Shown: in pieces, positions 15,423-25,152 of the stretch
How positions within the stretch are numbered: position 1 is the stretch's first letter
How the letters are laid out: the number at the start of each line of letters is the position of its first letter
From: Chryseobacterium salipaludis
GTDB taxonomy: Bacteria; Bacteroidota; Bacteroidia; Flavobacteriales; Weeksellaceae
Length of the DNA stretch: 64,000 nucleotides
Direction of reading: 5' to 3'
Assembly (NCBI RefSeq): GCF_022968825.1
Contig: NZ_JALHKS010000002.1
Coordinates: 496,001-560,000 of the forward strand
Made by a program: the position numbers and the translations under genes
The notes under the pieces: generated by a model
Database searches by the model: none
Told to the model about the DNA's origin: nothing
What the model saw: only the letters and a program-made list of their open reading frames with translations

Positions 15423-17093
15423 TTATGCATTTACTTCAGCAATCTCATTATCTACCGGTGTGAGGTTCAGGATTTTATCGGCGTGTTTCGCGCTGCTCGC
15501 CCGGTGCGTAATAATGATGGACGTGCAGTTGGTGATTTCACGCGCGATGTTTTGCAAAATGTTTTCTTCCGTTTCGGTATCCAGCGCCGAGAGTGAATCA
15601 TCAAACACCAGAATATTAGGTTTTTTAATCAAAGCACGTGCAATACAAAGCCTTTGCTTCTGCCCGCCGGAAAGCATCACCCCGCGTTCGCCGACCATGG
15701 TTTTATACTGCTCGCGGAAACCCATAATGTTTTTATGAACATCCGCTTTCTTCGCATATTCTTCCACTTCTTTCAATGTCGGATTGTCAATCGCAAAGCC
15801 GATATTGTGTTCAATGGTATCCGAGAAAAGGAAACTTTCCTGCGGAATATAGCCCAGATGATCGCGGTACAGTTCCAGATTATGGTCCTTCAGGTTTTTA
15901 CCATCGATGAGGATTTCGCCTTCTGTAGGGTCAATCAGCCGGCACAGTAATAAAGCTATCGTGGATTTCCCGCTGCCCGTTTTCCCCATAATAGCCAGCG
16001 TTTTCCCGGCTTCTATTTTAAAACTTAAGTTATCCAGTGCGCGAATACCGGTGTTCGGGTAGACATACGAAACATTCCGGAATTCAATGTCACCTTTGAT
16101 CGGGTACACCTCATGATTGGTATTCACGATTTCAGACTTCATATCCAGAAATTCATTAATTCGCGACATCGAAGCCTCCGCCCTTTGGTTCACTGAAGTC
16201 ACCCACCCCACCATCGAAAAAGGAAATATCAGGATATTGATGTATAAAAAGAAATCCGCAATCTTTCCGACCGATAAAACGCCGGCCATGTATTTATTCC
16301 CGCCAATCAGCAGGATAATAACATTCAGCAAACCAACAACCAAAAGAATAATGGTAAAGAAATACGCTTCGGTTTTCGCCAGATCCAATGCTTTGTCCTG
16401 ATAATCCCGGATCCGCGTTCCGTAGTTTTTACTGATGTATTTTTCACGCGCAAAAAACTTCACCACCCGAATTCCCGAAAAACTGTCCTGCACGAATGTG
16501 GAAATCGCAGACTGGCTCTTCTGCATAATCTTGGACTTGCGGTTGATGATCGAGCTTACCTTATAAATCACAAAAGACAAAATCGGCAACGGCAACAGCG
16601 ACCATAGCGTCATCTGCACATCCGTCTTCAGCATATACACTGCCGTGATAATCAAAAGAATCAGCAGGTTGACCACGTACATCACACCCGGCCCCAGATA
16701 CATCCGCACGGCCACAATATCTTCGCTCAGCCGGTTCATCAGATCCCCGATGGTCGTTTTCTTAAAATCCGTTAGCGAAAGATTCTGATAATGCTGATAA
16801 ATTTTATTTTTAAGTTCGTATTCAATACGGCGGGAAGCCACAATGATCGTTTGTCGCATCATAAACGTGAAAAAACCGGTAGCCAGTGACGAGCCGACAA
16901 TAATCGCGACATAAATCAGCACCTGGCGGTTAAAACCCAGCGCGCCGTTGCGGGAAATTTCATCCACTGATTTACCGACAAACTGAACTTTATAAATATT
17001 AAAAAAGTTACTGGCAATAATGAAGAGAAATCCCCAGAACAGAAGCATCCGGTGTTTCCAGAAATAAGGGTTTAAGGTTTTTAATGCATTCAT
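15423..17093 (-). CDS. ABC exporter, fused membrane and ATPase domains
   Basis: A 556-residue half-transporter of the MsbA/MdlB type. Residues 1-310 hold six membrane helices; the rest is the nucleotide-binding domain with Walker A GKTGSGKST, signature LSGGQKQR and Walker B ILVFDDS. ATG 17093 (MNALKTL) is preferred to the ORF extension, which adds a Cys-rich non-family stretch. The residue after the Walker B Asp is Asp, not the usual catalytic Glu, as in the weak site of heterodimeric exporters, although no partner gene is adjacent. The substrate is unknown; lipids or drugs are possible. Confidence 0.85.
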   Translation of the reverse strand: MNALKTLNPYFWKHRMLLFWGFLFIIASNFFNIYKVQFVGKSVDEISRNGALGFNRQVLIYVAIIVGSSLATGFFTFMMRQTIIVASRRIEYELKNKIYQHYQNLSLTDFKKTTIGDLMNRLSEDIVAVRMYLGPGVMYVVNLLILLIITAVYMLKTDVQMTLWSLLPLPILSFVIYKVSSIINRKSKIMQKSQSAISTFVQDSFSGIRVVKFFAREKYISKNYGTRIRDYQDKALDLAKTEAYFFTIILLVVGLLNVIILLIGGNKYMAGVLSVGKIADFFLYINILIFPFSMVGWVTSVNQRAEASMSRINEFLDMKSEIVNTNHEVYPIKGDIEFRNVSYVYPNTGIRALDNLSFKIEAGKTLAIMGKTGSGKSTIALLLCRLIDPTEGEILIDGKNLKDHNLELYRDHLGYIPQESFLFSDTIEHNIGFAIDNPTLKEVEEYAKKADVHKNIMGFREQYKTMVGERGVMLSGGQKQRLCIARALIKKPNILVFDDSLSALDTETEENILQNIAREITNCTSIIITHRASSAKHADKILNLTPVDNEIAEVNA

Positions 17094-17232
17094 AAATAAG
17101 CAAAAGCAGCAGCCGGAAAGAGTTTTGCAGTGCTGCCACAAAAATACAAAAACGATTTAAGACGCCTGAAACCGCGCCGCACCGGAAGTTGCAAAAATCG
17201 AACCGCCGGCGCGCTGCCTGTTACAATTTTAT

Positions 17233-17240
17233 TATCTTTG
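17233..17240 (+). promoter_or_regulatory. -7 promoter element of nusB
   Basis: TATCTTTG matches TAnnTTTG, 22 bases before the nusB ATG, suggesting a short leader. It probably drives nusB-DUF1573-yajC as one unit. Confidence 0.6.
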
Positions 17241-17262
17241 CACCCACAAAAAGCTCTTTGAA

Positions 17263-18168
17263 ATGTTAGGAAGAAGACAAATCCGCGAAAAGGTAGTAGA
17301 AGCATTGTACGCCTATTATCAGAACCCGATCAAATACGATGTACTCGAGAAAAACATGTTTAATGAAATCGATAAGATTTATCACCTGTACATCTACCAG
17401 CTTAACTTTCTCGTGGCGCTGAAAGACCTTGCCGAAAAGCAGATCGAGATCGGGAAAAACAAATACTTCAAAACCGACCGCGAACTCAATCCGAACCAGA
17501 AATTTATCAACAATCAGGTATTGCTGAAAATCGAGGAGAATGATGAACGGTTGTCTTTCACTTCCAAACACCAGGAACTGAAATGGGATGTGTATGACGA
17601 GCTGCTCGTGAAAACCTTCCAGCGCATGACGGCCGGGAAACGGTATCAGGACTTTATGAATGAAGAAGGGTATTCATTTGAGGAAGACCAGAAATTCATC
17701 GGGAAATTGTTTTTGCGTTACATTGCCGAAAACGAAGATTTCCATGACCATGTGGAAGCTAAGGAACTGAGCTGGGCTGATGATTTCCATATCTCCAACT
17801 CGATGATTCAGAAAACGATTGGTTTCTTCCGTGAAAATGAGCCGAGCCATACTTTAATTAAAATGATTAAAGATGAGCAGGACCGCGAGTTCGCCCGCAA
17901 ACTGCTGAAGGAATCACTCAACCATTGGGACGAAATTGAAAAGAAACTGGAAGAACGCCTCGAGAACTGGGATCTGGAAAGGGTCTCCCTGCTGGATAAA
18001 ATTATCCTGATTGCGGCGATTGCCGAACTGGATTATTTCCCGCTCACACCGGCCCGGGTAATTATTAATGAATACATTGAAATCTCCAAAGTATTCTCTA
18101 CCGATCGTTCGAACATTTTCATCAACGGAATCCTGGATAAATATACCCGCGATATCAACAGAAATTAA
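17263..18168 (+). CDS. nusB: Transcription antitermination factor NusB
   Basis: A 301-residue protein. The start MLGRRQIREKVVEALYAYYQ and the C-terminal part (LDKIILIAAIAELDYFPLTPARVIINEYIEISK, then STDRSNIFINGILD) are NusB hallmarks. NusB with NusE/S10 binds the boxA RNA of rRNA operons to prevent early termination. It is about twice the length of E. coli NusB; the extra middle part is usual for Bacteroidota. It is first in an operon with the DUF1573 lipoprotein (11-base gap) and yajC. Confidence 0.9.
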   Translation: MLGRRQIREKVVEALYAYYQNPIKYDVLEKNMFNEIDKIYHLYIYQLNFLVALKDLAEKQIEIGKNKYFKTDRELNPNQKFINNQVLLKIEENDERLSFTSKHQELKWDVYDELLVKTFQRMTAGKRYQDFMNEEGYSFEEDQKFIGKLFLRYIAENEDFHDHVEAKELSWADDFHISNSMIQKTIGFFRENEPSHTLIKMIKDEQDREFARKLLKESLNHWDEIEKKLEERLENWDLERVSLLDKIILIAAIAELDYFPLTPARVIINEYIEISKVFSTDRSNIFINGILDKYTRDINRN

Positions 18169-18179
18169 CCAACCATACT

Positions 18180-18674
18180 ATGAAAAATTTACTGAAAGTA
18201 ACGCCGCTGGCCGTTTTTATGATGCTGGCGTCCTGCACCAAAGACCAGTCTGCTGATCAGTTGGTCACAGAAGAGAGTACCGTTGTACAGGATCAGTCTG
18301 CACAGGATGCTGTCGTAGCAGAAATGCCTGAAGGTGCTGAAGCGCAAGCACCTGCCGGACCTCTTACAACCGTTGCTCTTTCTGAAGCGCAGTTCGACTT
18401 TGGTAAGATCAAAAAAGGTGAACAAAAAGAACACATTTACGAAATTACCAATACCGGTGATCAGCCGCTGATTATTTCCAATGTGGAGCCAACCTGCGGA
18501 TGCACCGTGCCGGAATATACCAAAGAACCGGTGATGCCGGGCAAAAAAGCGAAGATTACGCTGAACTTTGATTCATCCAGCTTCGAAGGTCTGGTGAACA
18601 AGCAGGCAAAAGTATTTGCCAATGTGGAGCGCAATCCGATCATGCTGTCTTTCACGGCTGATATTCAACCTTAA
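18180..18674 (+). CDS. DUF1573 lipoprotein
   Basis: A 164-residue protein with a lipoprotein signal (MKNLLKVT, lipobox LASC), an Ala/Gln/Glu-rich linker to about residue 60, and one DUF1573 domain with FDFGKIKKGEQKEHIYEITNTG and PTCGCTVPEY. The domain has an Ig/HYDIN-like beta-sandwich fold. Its exact function is not established. It lies between nusB and yajC, an arrangement familiar from flavobacteria. Confidence 0.85.
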   Translation: MKNLLKVTPLAVFMMLASCTKDQSADQLVTEESTVVQDQSAQDAVVAEMPEGAEAQAPAGPLTTVALSEAQFDFGKIKKGEQKEHIYEITNTGDQPLIISNVEPTCGCTVPEYTKEPVMPGKKAKITLNFDSSSFEGLVNKQAKVFANVERNPIMLSFTADIQP

Positions 18675-18686
18675 TTTAATTAATTT

Positions 18687-19013
18687 ATGCTTACTATATT
18701 TTTACAGGCCGGTCCACCGGAAGCTTCTATGACACCGACATTGGTCATGATTGGCTTAATGTTCGTCGGGTTTTATTTTCTGATGATTCGTCCACAAAGC
18801 AAAAAAGCCAAGTTGGAAAGAAACTTTCAGGAATCACTGAAGGTAGGAAGCCGGGTCGTAACCACCTCAGGCATGCACGGCCGTGTGGCGCAAATTCTGG
18901 AAGACAGTGTCATTATTGAAACACTGTCCGGGAAGCTAAAATTTGAAAAAGCAGCTATTTCGCAGGATTTCACCAAACAGCGTTATCCGGAAGCAGAAGC
19001 AGAGAAGAAATAA
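18687..19013 (+). CDS. yajC: Preprotein translocase subunit YajC
   Basis: A 108-residue protein with one N-terminal membrane helix (PTLVMIGLMFVGFYFLMIRPQ), the typical RPQSKKAK turn and a beta-rich cytoplasmic part (GSRVVTTSGMHGRV). YajC is an accessory subunit of the SecDF complex that assists SecYEG export. It is the last gene of the nusB operon and is followed by a terminator. Confidence 0.93.
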   Translation: MLTIFLQAGPPEASMTPTLVMIGLMFVGFYFLMIRPQSKKAKLERNFQESLKVGSRVVTTSGMHGRVAQILEDSVIIETLSGKLKFEKAAISQDFTKQRYPEAEAEKK

Positions 19014-19033
19014 GATTTCGCTTTAAATAACTG

Positions 19034-19062
19034 AAAAGCCGTTGCCTGTTGCAGCGGCTTTT
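19034..19062 (+). terminator. Terminator after yajC
   Basis: Stem AAAAGCCGTTGC/GCAGCGGCTTTT with a 5-base loop and following T-rich sequence; it can also act for the convergent transporter gene. Confidence 0.85.
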
Positions 19063-19098
19063 GTTTTTATAATGATCTGAGGAAAACAAATCTCAGAT

Positions 19099-20787
19099 TC
19101 AACTGAAAAACAGAATCAGCAAACTCGCCACGAATATCCGGCACAGCGTCACCAGCGGATAAACCTGTGCATAACTCTGTATCGGCACATCGGACTCCAG
19201 AAAGTTGGTACTAAAAGAAAGTGCAGCGGGATCAGTATAGCTTCCGCTCATAATTCCCGCCAGTTGCAGAAAATTTATTTTAAGAATAAAATGTCCCACC
19301 AGGAGCATTATAATTAAGGGAATAAAAGTAATGGCGCAGCCATACAGCAGCCAGAGCCAGCCGTTGTATTGCATGAAGTTTTCATAAAACCTGCCCCCGG
19401 CACTGATGCCGACTGCGGCGAAAAACAGGCAGATTCCGAAGTCTTTCATAAAATGGACTGCGCCATTATGCACATACGCATGAATAAAGGAAATCCCGCC
19501 ATACCGCGAAATAAGTAGCGCGACCAGCAAAGGGCCGGCTGCAAAACCCAGTTTCAGCGGTACCGGCAAGGTCGGGATGAATATCGGCACAGAACCTACG
19601 ATAACGCCAAGCAGCAACCCACCGAAGATAGACAGGAAATCCGGCTCCAGCATCTTCTTTTCGGAATTTCCGATGATTTTCTGTGCTTCACCAAGGGCGG
19701 TTTCGGTACCGATGGCGCGCAGTTGGTCACCATAAAAGAGTTCCAGCGACGGACGCGGCAGCAATTCGCGGCCGGCACGAACGACTCTGGTTATTTTTAA
19801 ATCATAGGTATTATATAAATCCAGTTCCGAAAGTTTTTTATGCACCGCCGAACTTCTCGTCACGAAGAGGTTTCGGCGTTGTATCAATTTATCGGATTCG
19901 ATAAACAGGTCGCTGCTTTCGCGGCCGAAAATGTGCATTAAAGTGTCCACATCATCTTCCTGGCCAACCAGCATCAATACATCGCGCATCTGAATGATGC
20001 TGTCCATCGCCGGAGATTTCACCGCTTTGCTGCCACTGTGTTTTAGCCGGGAAATGACTACGGGTTTTCCAACCTGTTTCAGGATCTCGCCCAGCGTTTT
20101 TCCTACGACAGCTCCCTGCGTTACCCGTACTTTACGGTGGATCAGCGGCAACTCGCGGTTGATTTTCGCCAACCGGAATTTTTTCATTTCATTTTCTGGT
20201 GATATTTTAAGCCAGATCCTGGCAATAATCAGGGTGAGTATGATTCCAAATACGCCCAGCGGGTAGGTAATGGCATAACCGATAGCAGGGTCGCCAAAAG
20301 TTTTCCCGGGTAAAGAGTTTTGTATTTCTTCAATTGTATTCTTGGCAGCACCGAGACCGGGCGTATTGGTCACTGAGCCACTCATGATTCCTACCAAATC
20401 TTCTATTCGGAGCCCGGTAAGATAAAACAGGCCGATGGTAATGATACCACCCAGCAAAACAGTGGAAACTGCGAGCAGATTAAAGCGCAGCCCTTCATCC
20501 TTAAAGGAAGAAAAAAAAGACGGTCCGACCTGCAAGCCGATTCCATAAACGAAAAGTATGAGGCCAAAATCCCGCACAAAATCCAGAATAGCAGCGTCGG
20601 CCCGGTAACCAAAATGCCCCAGCAACAAACCCGCAAACATGACACCCGCCACACCAAGTGTGATTTTACCCAGACGAATGCGACCCAGAAAAACGCCGAA
20701 ACCTATGGCTAGCATCAGCGTAACAAGGGACTGTGTAACAGTCGGGACTTGCGCCGGTAAAAGCAATTGCTGCAACCACTCGAACAT
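19099..20787 (-). CDS. AspT/YidE-type transporter
   Basis: A 562-residue inner-membrane protein built as two membrane halves (about 1-190 and 385-562) around a cytoplasmic part with two TrkA-C-like domains (for example RVTQGAVVGKTLGEILKQVG). Both halves carry the AspT/YidE repeat signature (GLILFVYGIGLQVGPSF; GICLFFAAVGISAGGRF) and GIMSGSVTNTPGLGAA / GIMSGSYTDPAAL. Family members exchange amino acids or dicarboxylates; the substrate here is unknown. A TAGCTTTA element at 20804-20811 on the minus strand is a plausible -7 promoter site. Confidence 0.85.
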   Translation of the reverse strand: MFEWLQQLLLPAQVPTVTQSLVTLMLAIGFGVFLGRIRLGKITLGVAGVMFAGLLLGHFGYRADAAILDFVRDFGLILFVYGIGLQVGPSFFSSFKDEGLRFNLLAVSTVLLGGIITIGLFYLTGLRIEDLVGIMSGSVTNTPGLGAAKNTIEEIQNSLPGKTFGDPAIGYAITYPLGVFGIILTLIIARIWLKISPENEMKKFRLAKINRELPLIHRKVRVTQGAVVGKTLGEILKQVGKPVVISRLKHSGSKAVKSPAMDSIIQMRDVLMLVGQEDDVDTLMHIFGRESSDLFIESDKLIQRRNLFVTRSSAVHKKLSELDLYNTYDLKITRVVRAGRELLPRPSLELFYGDQLRAIGTETALGEAQKIIGNSEKKMLEPDFLSIFGGLLLGVIVGSVPIFIPTLPVPLKLGFAAGPLLVALLISRYGGISFIHAYVHNGAVHFMKDFGICLFFAAVGISAGGRFYENFMQYNGWLWLLYGCAITFIPLIIMLLVGHFILKINFLQLAGIMSGSYTDPAALSFSTNFLESDVPIQSYAQVYPLVTLCRIFVASLLILFFS

Positions 20788-20861
20788 AAAAGTAATTTTT
20801 ATGTAAAGCTACGCTTAATCCCTGCTATTCCCGAGCAGAAGCACGCGATAATTGTCAGCTG

Positions 20862-22124
20862 TTACGTGCGCATAATTTTAATACCGATGTCGCACTGCAG
20901 GCAGCGCTTGGGCAGGCATTTCTGGCTGTAGTGGTACAGGAACGACTGGGATTCCAGTGCTGAGGCAACGTGCGCACCGATCTCAGTGAATTGGTTCAAA
21001 ATTTTATTCTTCTCTGCCGGAATCTGCTCATAAAACCGGAGGATTTCATCAGCGGTATCTTCTTTCGTATTCTTAAAATAAAGATATCGCAGCGGCAGCA
21101 CTGCATTAATCAACACCAGATGGATCATCTCTTCGGTTAATTTTTTCGCGGTACAAACACTGCTGACTTTACCCATATTAAAATGTGTATTCCAATATTC
21201 GCTGGCCTGCACCGGCCGGAAAATATTTCGAAGATCCTCAGCCGTGCGCGCCGTCATCAGCTTAGAAAATAAATTCTGATGAAGATGATACAGGCTGGCC
21301 AATTGCGACAGTCGGATGGTGGGGAAAGCGGGAGGTCTTAACCGTGAAAATTTGGGATGCACACTGACTTCCGGAAGGTTATATTTCGCTTTCAAAAAAT
21401 CAAACTCCCGTTTCCAGAGTTTCATCTGGTCATCCGTTGGATTGTGCAGCCAGCCACAGATCCCATAAAACAAAGCTTCGAGCTGTAGTTGGTTTTGCCT
21501 GATTTTGTTAATAACTGCAAAGGGCAGGGAGGCAGCCAGCTGCTGGAAAATGGGAGCATTTACTTTTAAGCCAAAACCATAGGCTAATAACTGAAACAGG
21601 ACAGCTTCGTAATCGTTCAGTGAAACGGCCAGCAATTCCTCCGTCCGGGCAGCTTTCGAGTCAAGCTTTCGTAAAACATTACTTTCATGAAAACCGAACG
21701 GCAGAAGGCTTTGATTAAATTGCTTTTCGCAGGAAATAAAAGAACGTTCTGTTAGGAGTTCCGTGTAACGCGCAATGTGCTGCGGACTGATGTGATTTTC
21801 TAAGACGATGGTTGGGATGCCGCGATCTGTGAATTCGGGAATTTCTGCATCGTGAGTATATACAACGTGTGCAATCAGATTATTAAATTCCGGGTTTCCG
21901 CTGTGCCGGTGAAAAATCCAGTCCGAGGATTTCACATGCAGTTCAATGTGTCCGGCCGTAGTAATGCCTTGCGTGCGGATCTTTCCAAACAAAAAATCCG
22001 GCCCGGAATCGAAATTCCAACGGCCAAAATCCAATACCTCAATGGCGTGACCGTTTATATCTTTAAATTCAAAATTTGTAAAGATTTTAAAATTCCAGAG
22101 ATATTGCAGTAGTTTCTCGTTCAT
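20862..22124 (-). CDS. DUF2851 protein
   Basis: A 420-residue soluble protein of DUF2851, common in Bacteroidota and of unknown function. Recognised from NEKLLQYLWNF, VLDFGRWNFDSGPDFL, GHIELHVKSSDWIFHRHSG and the Cys-rich end CLPKRCLQC. ATG 22124 is chosen since family members begin with MNE..LQYLW; the 13-residue extension would cover the promoter. It has its own promoter element downstream of bshA. Confidence 0.85.
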   Translation of the reverse strand: MNEKLLQYLWNFKIFTNFEFKDINGHAIEVLDFGRWNFDSGPDFLFGKIRTQGITTAGHIELHVKSSDWIFHRHSGNPEFNNLIAHVVYTHDAEIPEFTDRGIPTIVLENHISPQHIARYTELLTERSFISCEKQFNQSLLPFGFHESNVLRKLDSKAARTEELLAVSLNDYEAVLFQLLAYGFGLKVNAPIFQQLAASLPFAVINKIRQNQLQLEALFYGICGWLHNPTDDQMKLWKREFDFLKAKYNLPEVSVHPKFSRLRPPAFPTIRLSQLASLYHLHQNLFSKLMTARTAEDLRNIFRPVQASEYWNTHFNMGKVSSVCTAKKLTEEMIHLVLINAVLPLRYLYFKNTKEDTADEILRFYEQIPAEKNKILNQFTEIGAHVASALESQSFLYHYSQKCLPKRCLQCDIGIKIMRT

Positions 22125-22140
22125 CGCCGGCTTTCTCTTA

Positions 22141-22148
22141 CAAATATA
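22141..22148 (-). promoter_or_regulatory. -7 promoter element of the DUF2851 gene
   Basis: Minus-strand TATATTTG, 17 bases before ATG 22124 and downstream of the bshA stop. Confidence 0.5.
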
Positions 22149-22169
22149 ATAAAGAGCCGGCATGTTTGG

Positions 22170-23309
22170 TTATTGTTTGGCTCTGAATTCGTCCAGGGTT
22201 TGCTGATACATTTCTTCGTACAGCGGGAGGATGTTTTTAAGGTCGAATTTAAGTGCCTGCGCCTTGGCGTTCTGCTTCATCCGGGCAAGCAGTTCATTAT
22301 CGCTAAGCAGCCGGATGGCGTAATTACTCATGGCTTCCACGTTTCCGATTTCGGCCAGAAAGCCGGTTTCTCCCTGGATGTTCACTTCCGGGATGCCACC
22401 AGCGTTGGAACTGATGACCGGTGTTTCCGCAGCCATGGCTTCCAGCGCGGCCAGCCCGAAACTTTCCTGTTCAGACGGCAGCAGGAAAACATCGGACAGG
22501 CGCAAAATGCGATACAGGTCATTGACTTTGCCCAGCAGCCGGACTTTATCTATCAGGTAAGGATGGTCTTCCAGAAACTGATTCACCTTTTCCATATCCG
22601 GGCCTTCCCCGATGATAATGAGTTTGCACTTAACCCGTTTTTCCACATTCCTGAAAATCTGCAAGACTTCATCCACCCGTTTTACCGGCCGAAGATTGGA
22701 TACGTGAATCAGGATTTTTTCATCGTCATCGGCAAGTTGCCGGCGCTGGCAGGTAGTACCATTAGTAAAATCACCATTGTCGATGAAATTGGTAATTACC
22801 TTAATTTCCTTGGTAATCCGGAATAGTTGCAGTGTGTTTTTCTTTAAACTCTCGGAAACGGACGTAATCGTGTCAGATTGGTTGATGCTGAATTCCACAG
22901 CATGTCTGTAACTCGGATGTTGGCCGACCAAAGTAATATCTGTCCCGTGGAGCGTGGTCACCAATGGAATATCGCGGTTTTCTTCTTTGAGCATTTGCTT
23001 GGCGGTAAAGGCGGCATAGGCATACGGAATGGCATAATGCGCGTGCAGCAAATCCAGTTTATACAGATTGGCAACGCGGTAAATCATGGAGGAAAGTGCA
23101 ATGTCATACGGCTGATACTGGAACAGCGGATAGGTCTGAACATTCACGCGGTGAAAGAATATATTGGGATTGGTAATATCCAGCCGCGCAGGCAGATTGC
23201 TGGAGATAAAATGAACTTCATATCCTTTGTTCGCCAGCGACATGCCCAGTTCTGTGGCAACAATTCCGCTGCCTCCATAGGTCGGATAACACAATATTCC
23301 AATTTTCAT
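22170..23309 (-). CDS. bshA: N-acetyl-alpha-D-glucosaminyl L-malate synthase
   Basis: A 379-residue GT4 glycosyltransferase that makes GlcNAc-malate from UDP-GlcNAc and L-malate, the first step of bacillithiol synthesis. The start MKIGILCYPTYGGSGIVATELG is diagnostic of BshA. The acceptor-side region contains TTLHGTDITLVGQHPSY, and the donor-sugar motif is EQESFGLAALEAMA with VISSNAGGIPE. It is 13 bases downstream of the GH3 gene and probably cotranscribed. It indicates that the cell uses bacillithiol as its low-molecular-weight thiol. Confidence 0.93.
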   Translation of the reverse strand: MKIGILCYPTYGGSGIVATELGMSLANKGYEVHFISSNLPARLDITNPNIFFHRVNVQTYPLFQYQPYDIALSSMIYRVANLYKLDLLHAHYAIPYAYAAFTAKQMLKEENRDIPLVTTLHGTDITLVGQHPSYRHAVEFSINQSDTITSVSESLKKNTLQLFRITKEIKVITNFIDNGDFTNGTTCQRRQLADDDEKILIHVSNLRPVKRVDEVLQIFRNVEKRVKCKLIIIGEGPDMEKVNQFLEDHPYLIDKVRLLGKVNDLYRILRLSDVFLLPSEQESFGLAALEAMAAETPVISSNAGGIPEVNIQGETGFLAEIGNVEAMSNYAIRLLSDNELLARMKQNAKAQALKFDLKNILPLYEEMYQQTLDEFRAKQ

Positions 23310-23322
23310 ACAGATGATTTAT

Positions 23323-25044
23323 TTAATGTTTAGCGGGCAGCTGAATTCTTGTGGCCGCGTTTTTTTGCATCCCCCTTCCTGCCGGCAAGTCATCGTTTAC
23401 CAGCACCGGCAATTTTCCGTGAATGGTGGTGTTTCCGTTCAGGGCACTGGCGGTGGCTTTCATCGAGTCATCATTGTTTTCATAAGAAACCAAAACGGTG
23501 GAAACCGGGCTGATGTTCAGGTCACGCAATGCATACGGCGAACCAAAAATATTGAGCAGAACCGGATGTTTTGCTGATAAGTTGGCGATTATTTTTTTAG
23601 ATGCTTCCGAAACCTGATACGGTTTGTAAGCAGTGCTGTTGTCTTTATGAACGCCCACAATCACCGTGGCACCTGCGGGAATAGTGGCAATTTCAGCCGG
23701 TTGCTTTTTAATGACGGTAGTTCCCAATTGCAGTGTTTCCAGAAATGTTTCATGTGGCGCTTCTTCCAGTGGAACAAAATAATATGTTTTGGAACAATCC
23801 AGCGGCAGAATTTTCTTTTCGTCTTTAATCAGAGTAAGCGCATCAGCGTACAGACTTTGCATCAGTTTTTGGTGTGCTGCATTATTTAAATCCTGATTAA
23901 TGTTTTCAGGATTGCGTGGTGTGTACTGGGTAAGCCCCAGAACGTATTTAGTCATTAAAATTTTCTTCACGCTTTCTTCTAAACGCTTTTGTGAAATTTC
24001 TCCATGGTCAATCGCCTGCTGAATCAGTTTTTTACCGGTTTCCACGTCCTGCGAAAAAAGCATGATATCGTTTCCTGCTTTGAAGGCCAGTGCATCCAGT
24101 TCGCCGGCTTTGTATTTATTGGCGACGGCGCCCATGTTCAAAGCGTCCGTAATAATTAAACCCTGATATCCTATTTTTTCCTTTAAGAGTTTGGTGATGA
24201 CATTATAAGAAACCGAGGCCGGAATGTTTTTTTCGTGTTCCAGTACGGGAACGTATAAGTGGGCCACCATGATGCCACCAATGCCTCTGTGCGCTAATTC
24301 GCGGAAAGGAGCGAGCTCTACTTCATTAAGCCTGCTCAGGGGATGTGATACCAGTGGAATATCCAAATGCGAATCCTGATCCGTGTCACCATGTCCCGGA
24401 AAATGTTTGATGGCTGCCAGTACATTATTACGCTGAAGCCCTTGTGCATAGGCAAAAGCCGAAGCAATCACGTTCTGCGGTTCGGAGCCAAAACTGCGGT
24501 TGCCAATAACGGGATTATTCGGGTTGGTATTTACATCAGTAGTGGGCGCAAAATCCCAGTTGACGCCCATGCGCTGGCAGTCCCTGGCGATGCTGGCAGC
24601 CATTTCGGTAATCCGGTTTTTGTCCTGAATGGCGCCCAGGGTAATCGCCCAGGGGTATTTGTATGCTGTTGCAATCCGCTGATAAACGCCCCATTCTGCA
24701 TCCATCCCGATCATAAGCGGAACTGGACTTTTTTGTTGGAATTCGTTAACAAGCTGAATATGCCGTTCGGCATCATCCTGCATCAGAATCAGCCCGCCGA
24801 TATGTTCTTTTTCAACCAGATGGCGGATCTGCTGAATATGTTCTTCACCTTTATTCGTGTATAAGGCAACAATAAAAAGCTGCCCCAGCTTATCTTCCTG
24901 ACTTAGGTTTGCGTACTTCTGATCCACCCATTCCTGGGCGTCTTTCATTTCTTTTTCCGAAAAATCTGCGGGAATGTACTGTGCCTTGCCTATAGTTGAA
25001 AACAGCAGTGCAACAGTGCTTAAAATAACTCCTGATAACTTCAT
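23323..25044 (-). CDS. Exported GH3 family glycoside hydrolase, likely beta-N-acetylglucosaminidase
   Basis: A 573-residue protein; ATG 25044 begins a Sec signal peptide (MKLSGVILSTVALLFSTIGKAQ), the earlier Met does not. The NagZ-like motif AAIKHFPGHGDTDQDSHLDIP carries the His/Asp dyad of this GH3 subgroup, and the nucleophile region is LIITDALNMGAV. A second alpha/beta domain follows after residue 370. It probably removes GlcNAc from peptidoglycan or chitin fragments in the periplasm. Followed closely by bshA. Confidence 0.85.
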   Translation of the reverse strand: MKLSGVILSTVALLFSTIGKAQYIPADFSEKEMKDAQEWVDQKYANLSQEDKLGQLFIVALYTNKGEEHIQQIRHLVEKEHIGGLILMQDDAERHIQLVNEFQQKSPVPLMIGMDAEWGVYQRIATAYKYPWAITLGAIQDKNRITEMAASIARDCQRMGVNWDFAPTTDVNTNPNNPVIGNRSFGSEPQNVIASAFAYAQGLQRNNVLAAIKHFPGHGDTDQDSHLDIPLVSHPLSRLNEVELAPFRELAHRGIGGIMVAHLYVPVLEHEKNIPASVSYNVITKLLKEKIGYQGLIITDALNMGAVANKYKAGELDALAFKAGNDIMLFSQDVETGKKLIQQAIDHGEISQKRLEESVKKILMTKYVLGLTQYTPRNPENINQDLNNAAHQKLMQSLYADALTLIKDEKKILPLDCSKTYYFVPLEEAPHETFLETLQLGTTVIKKQPAEIATIPAGATVIVGVHKDNSTAYKPYQVSEASKKIIANLSAKHPVLLNIFGSPYALRDLNISPVSTVLVSYENNDDSMKATASALNGNTTIHGKLPVLVNDDLPAGRGMQKNAATRIQLPAKH

Positions 25045-25066
25045 TGTATGTCGGTATGTTGAATAA

Positions 25067-25074
25067 CAAAAGTA
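25067..25074 (-). promoter_or_regulatory. -7 promoter element of the GH3-bshA unit
   Basis: Minus-strand TACTTTTG matches TAnnTTTG, 23 bases before ATG 25044. Confidence 0.5.
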
Positions 25075-25152
25075 CAATATTTATAAGTTAGCGATCATTG
25101 CGTTGGCATGCATGTTGTCTATTTAGAAAAATTAATCTTAATCAGTAATACA

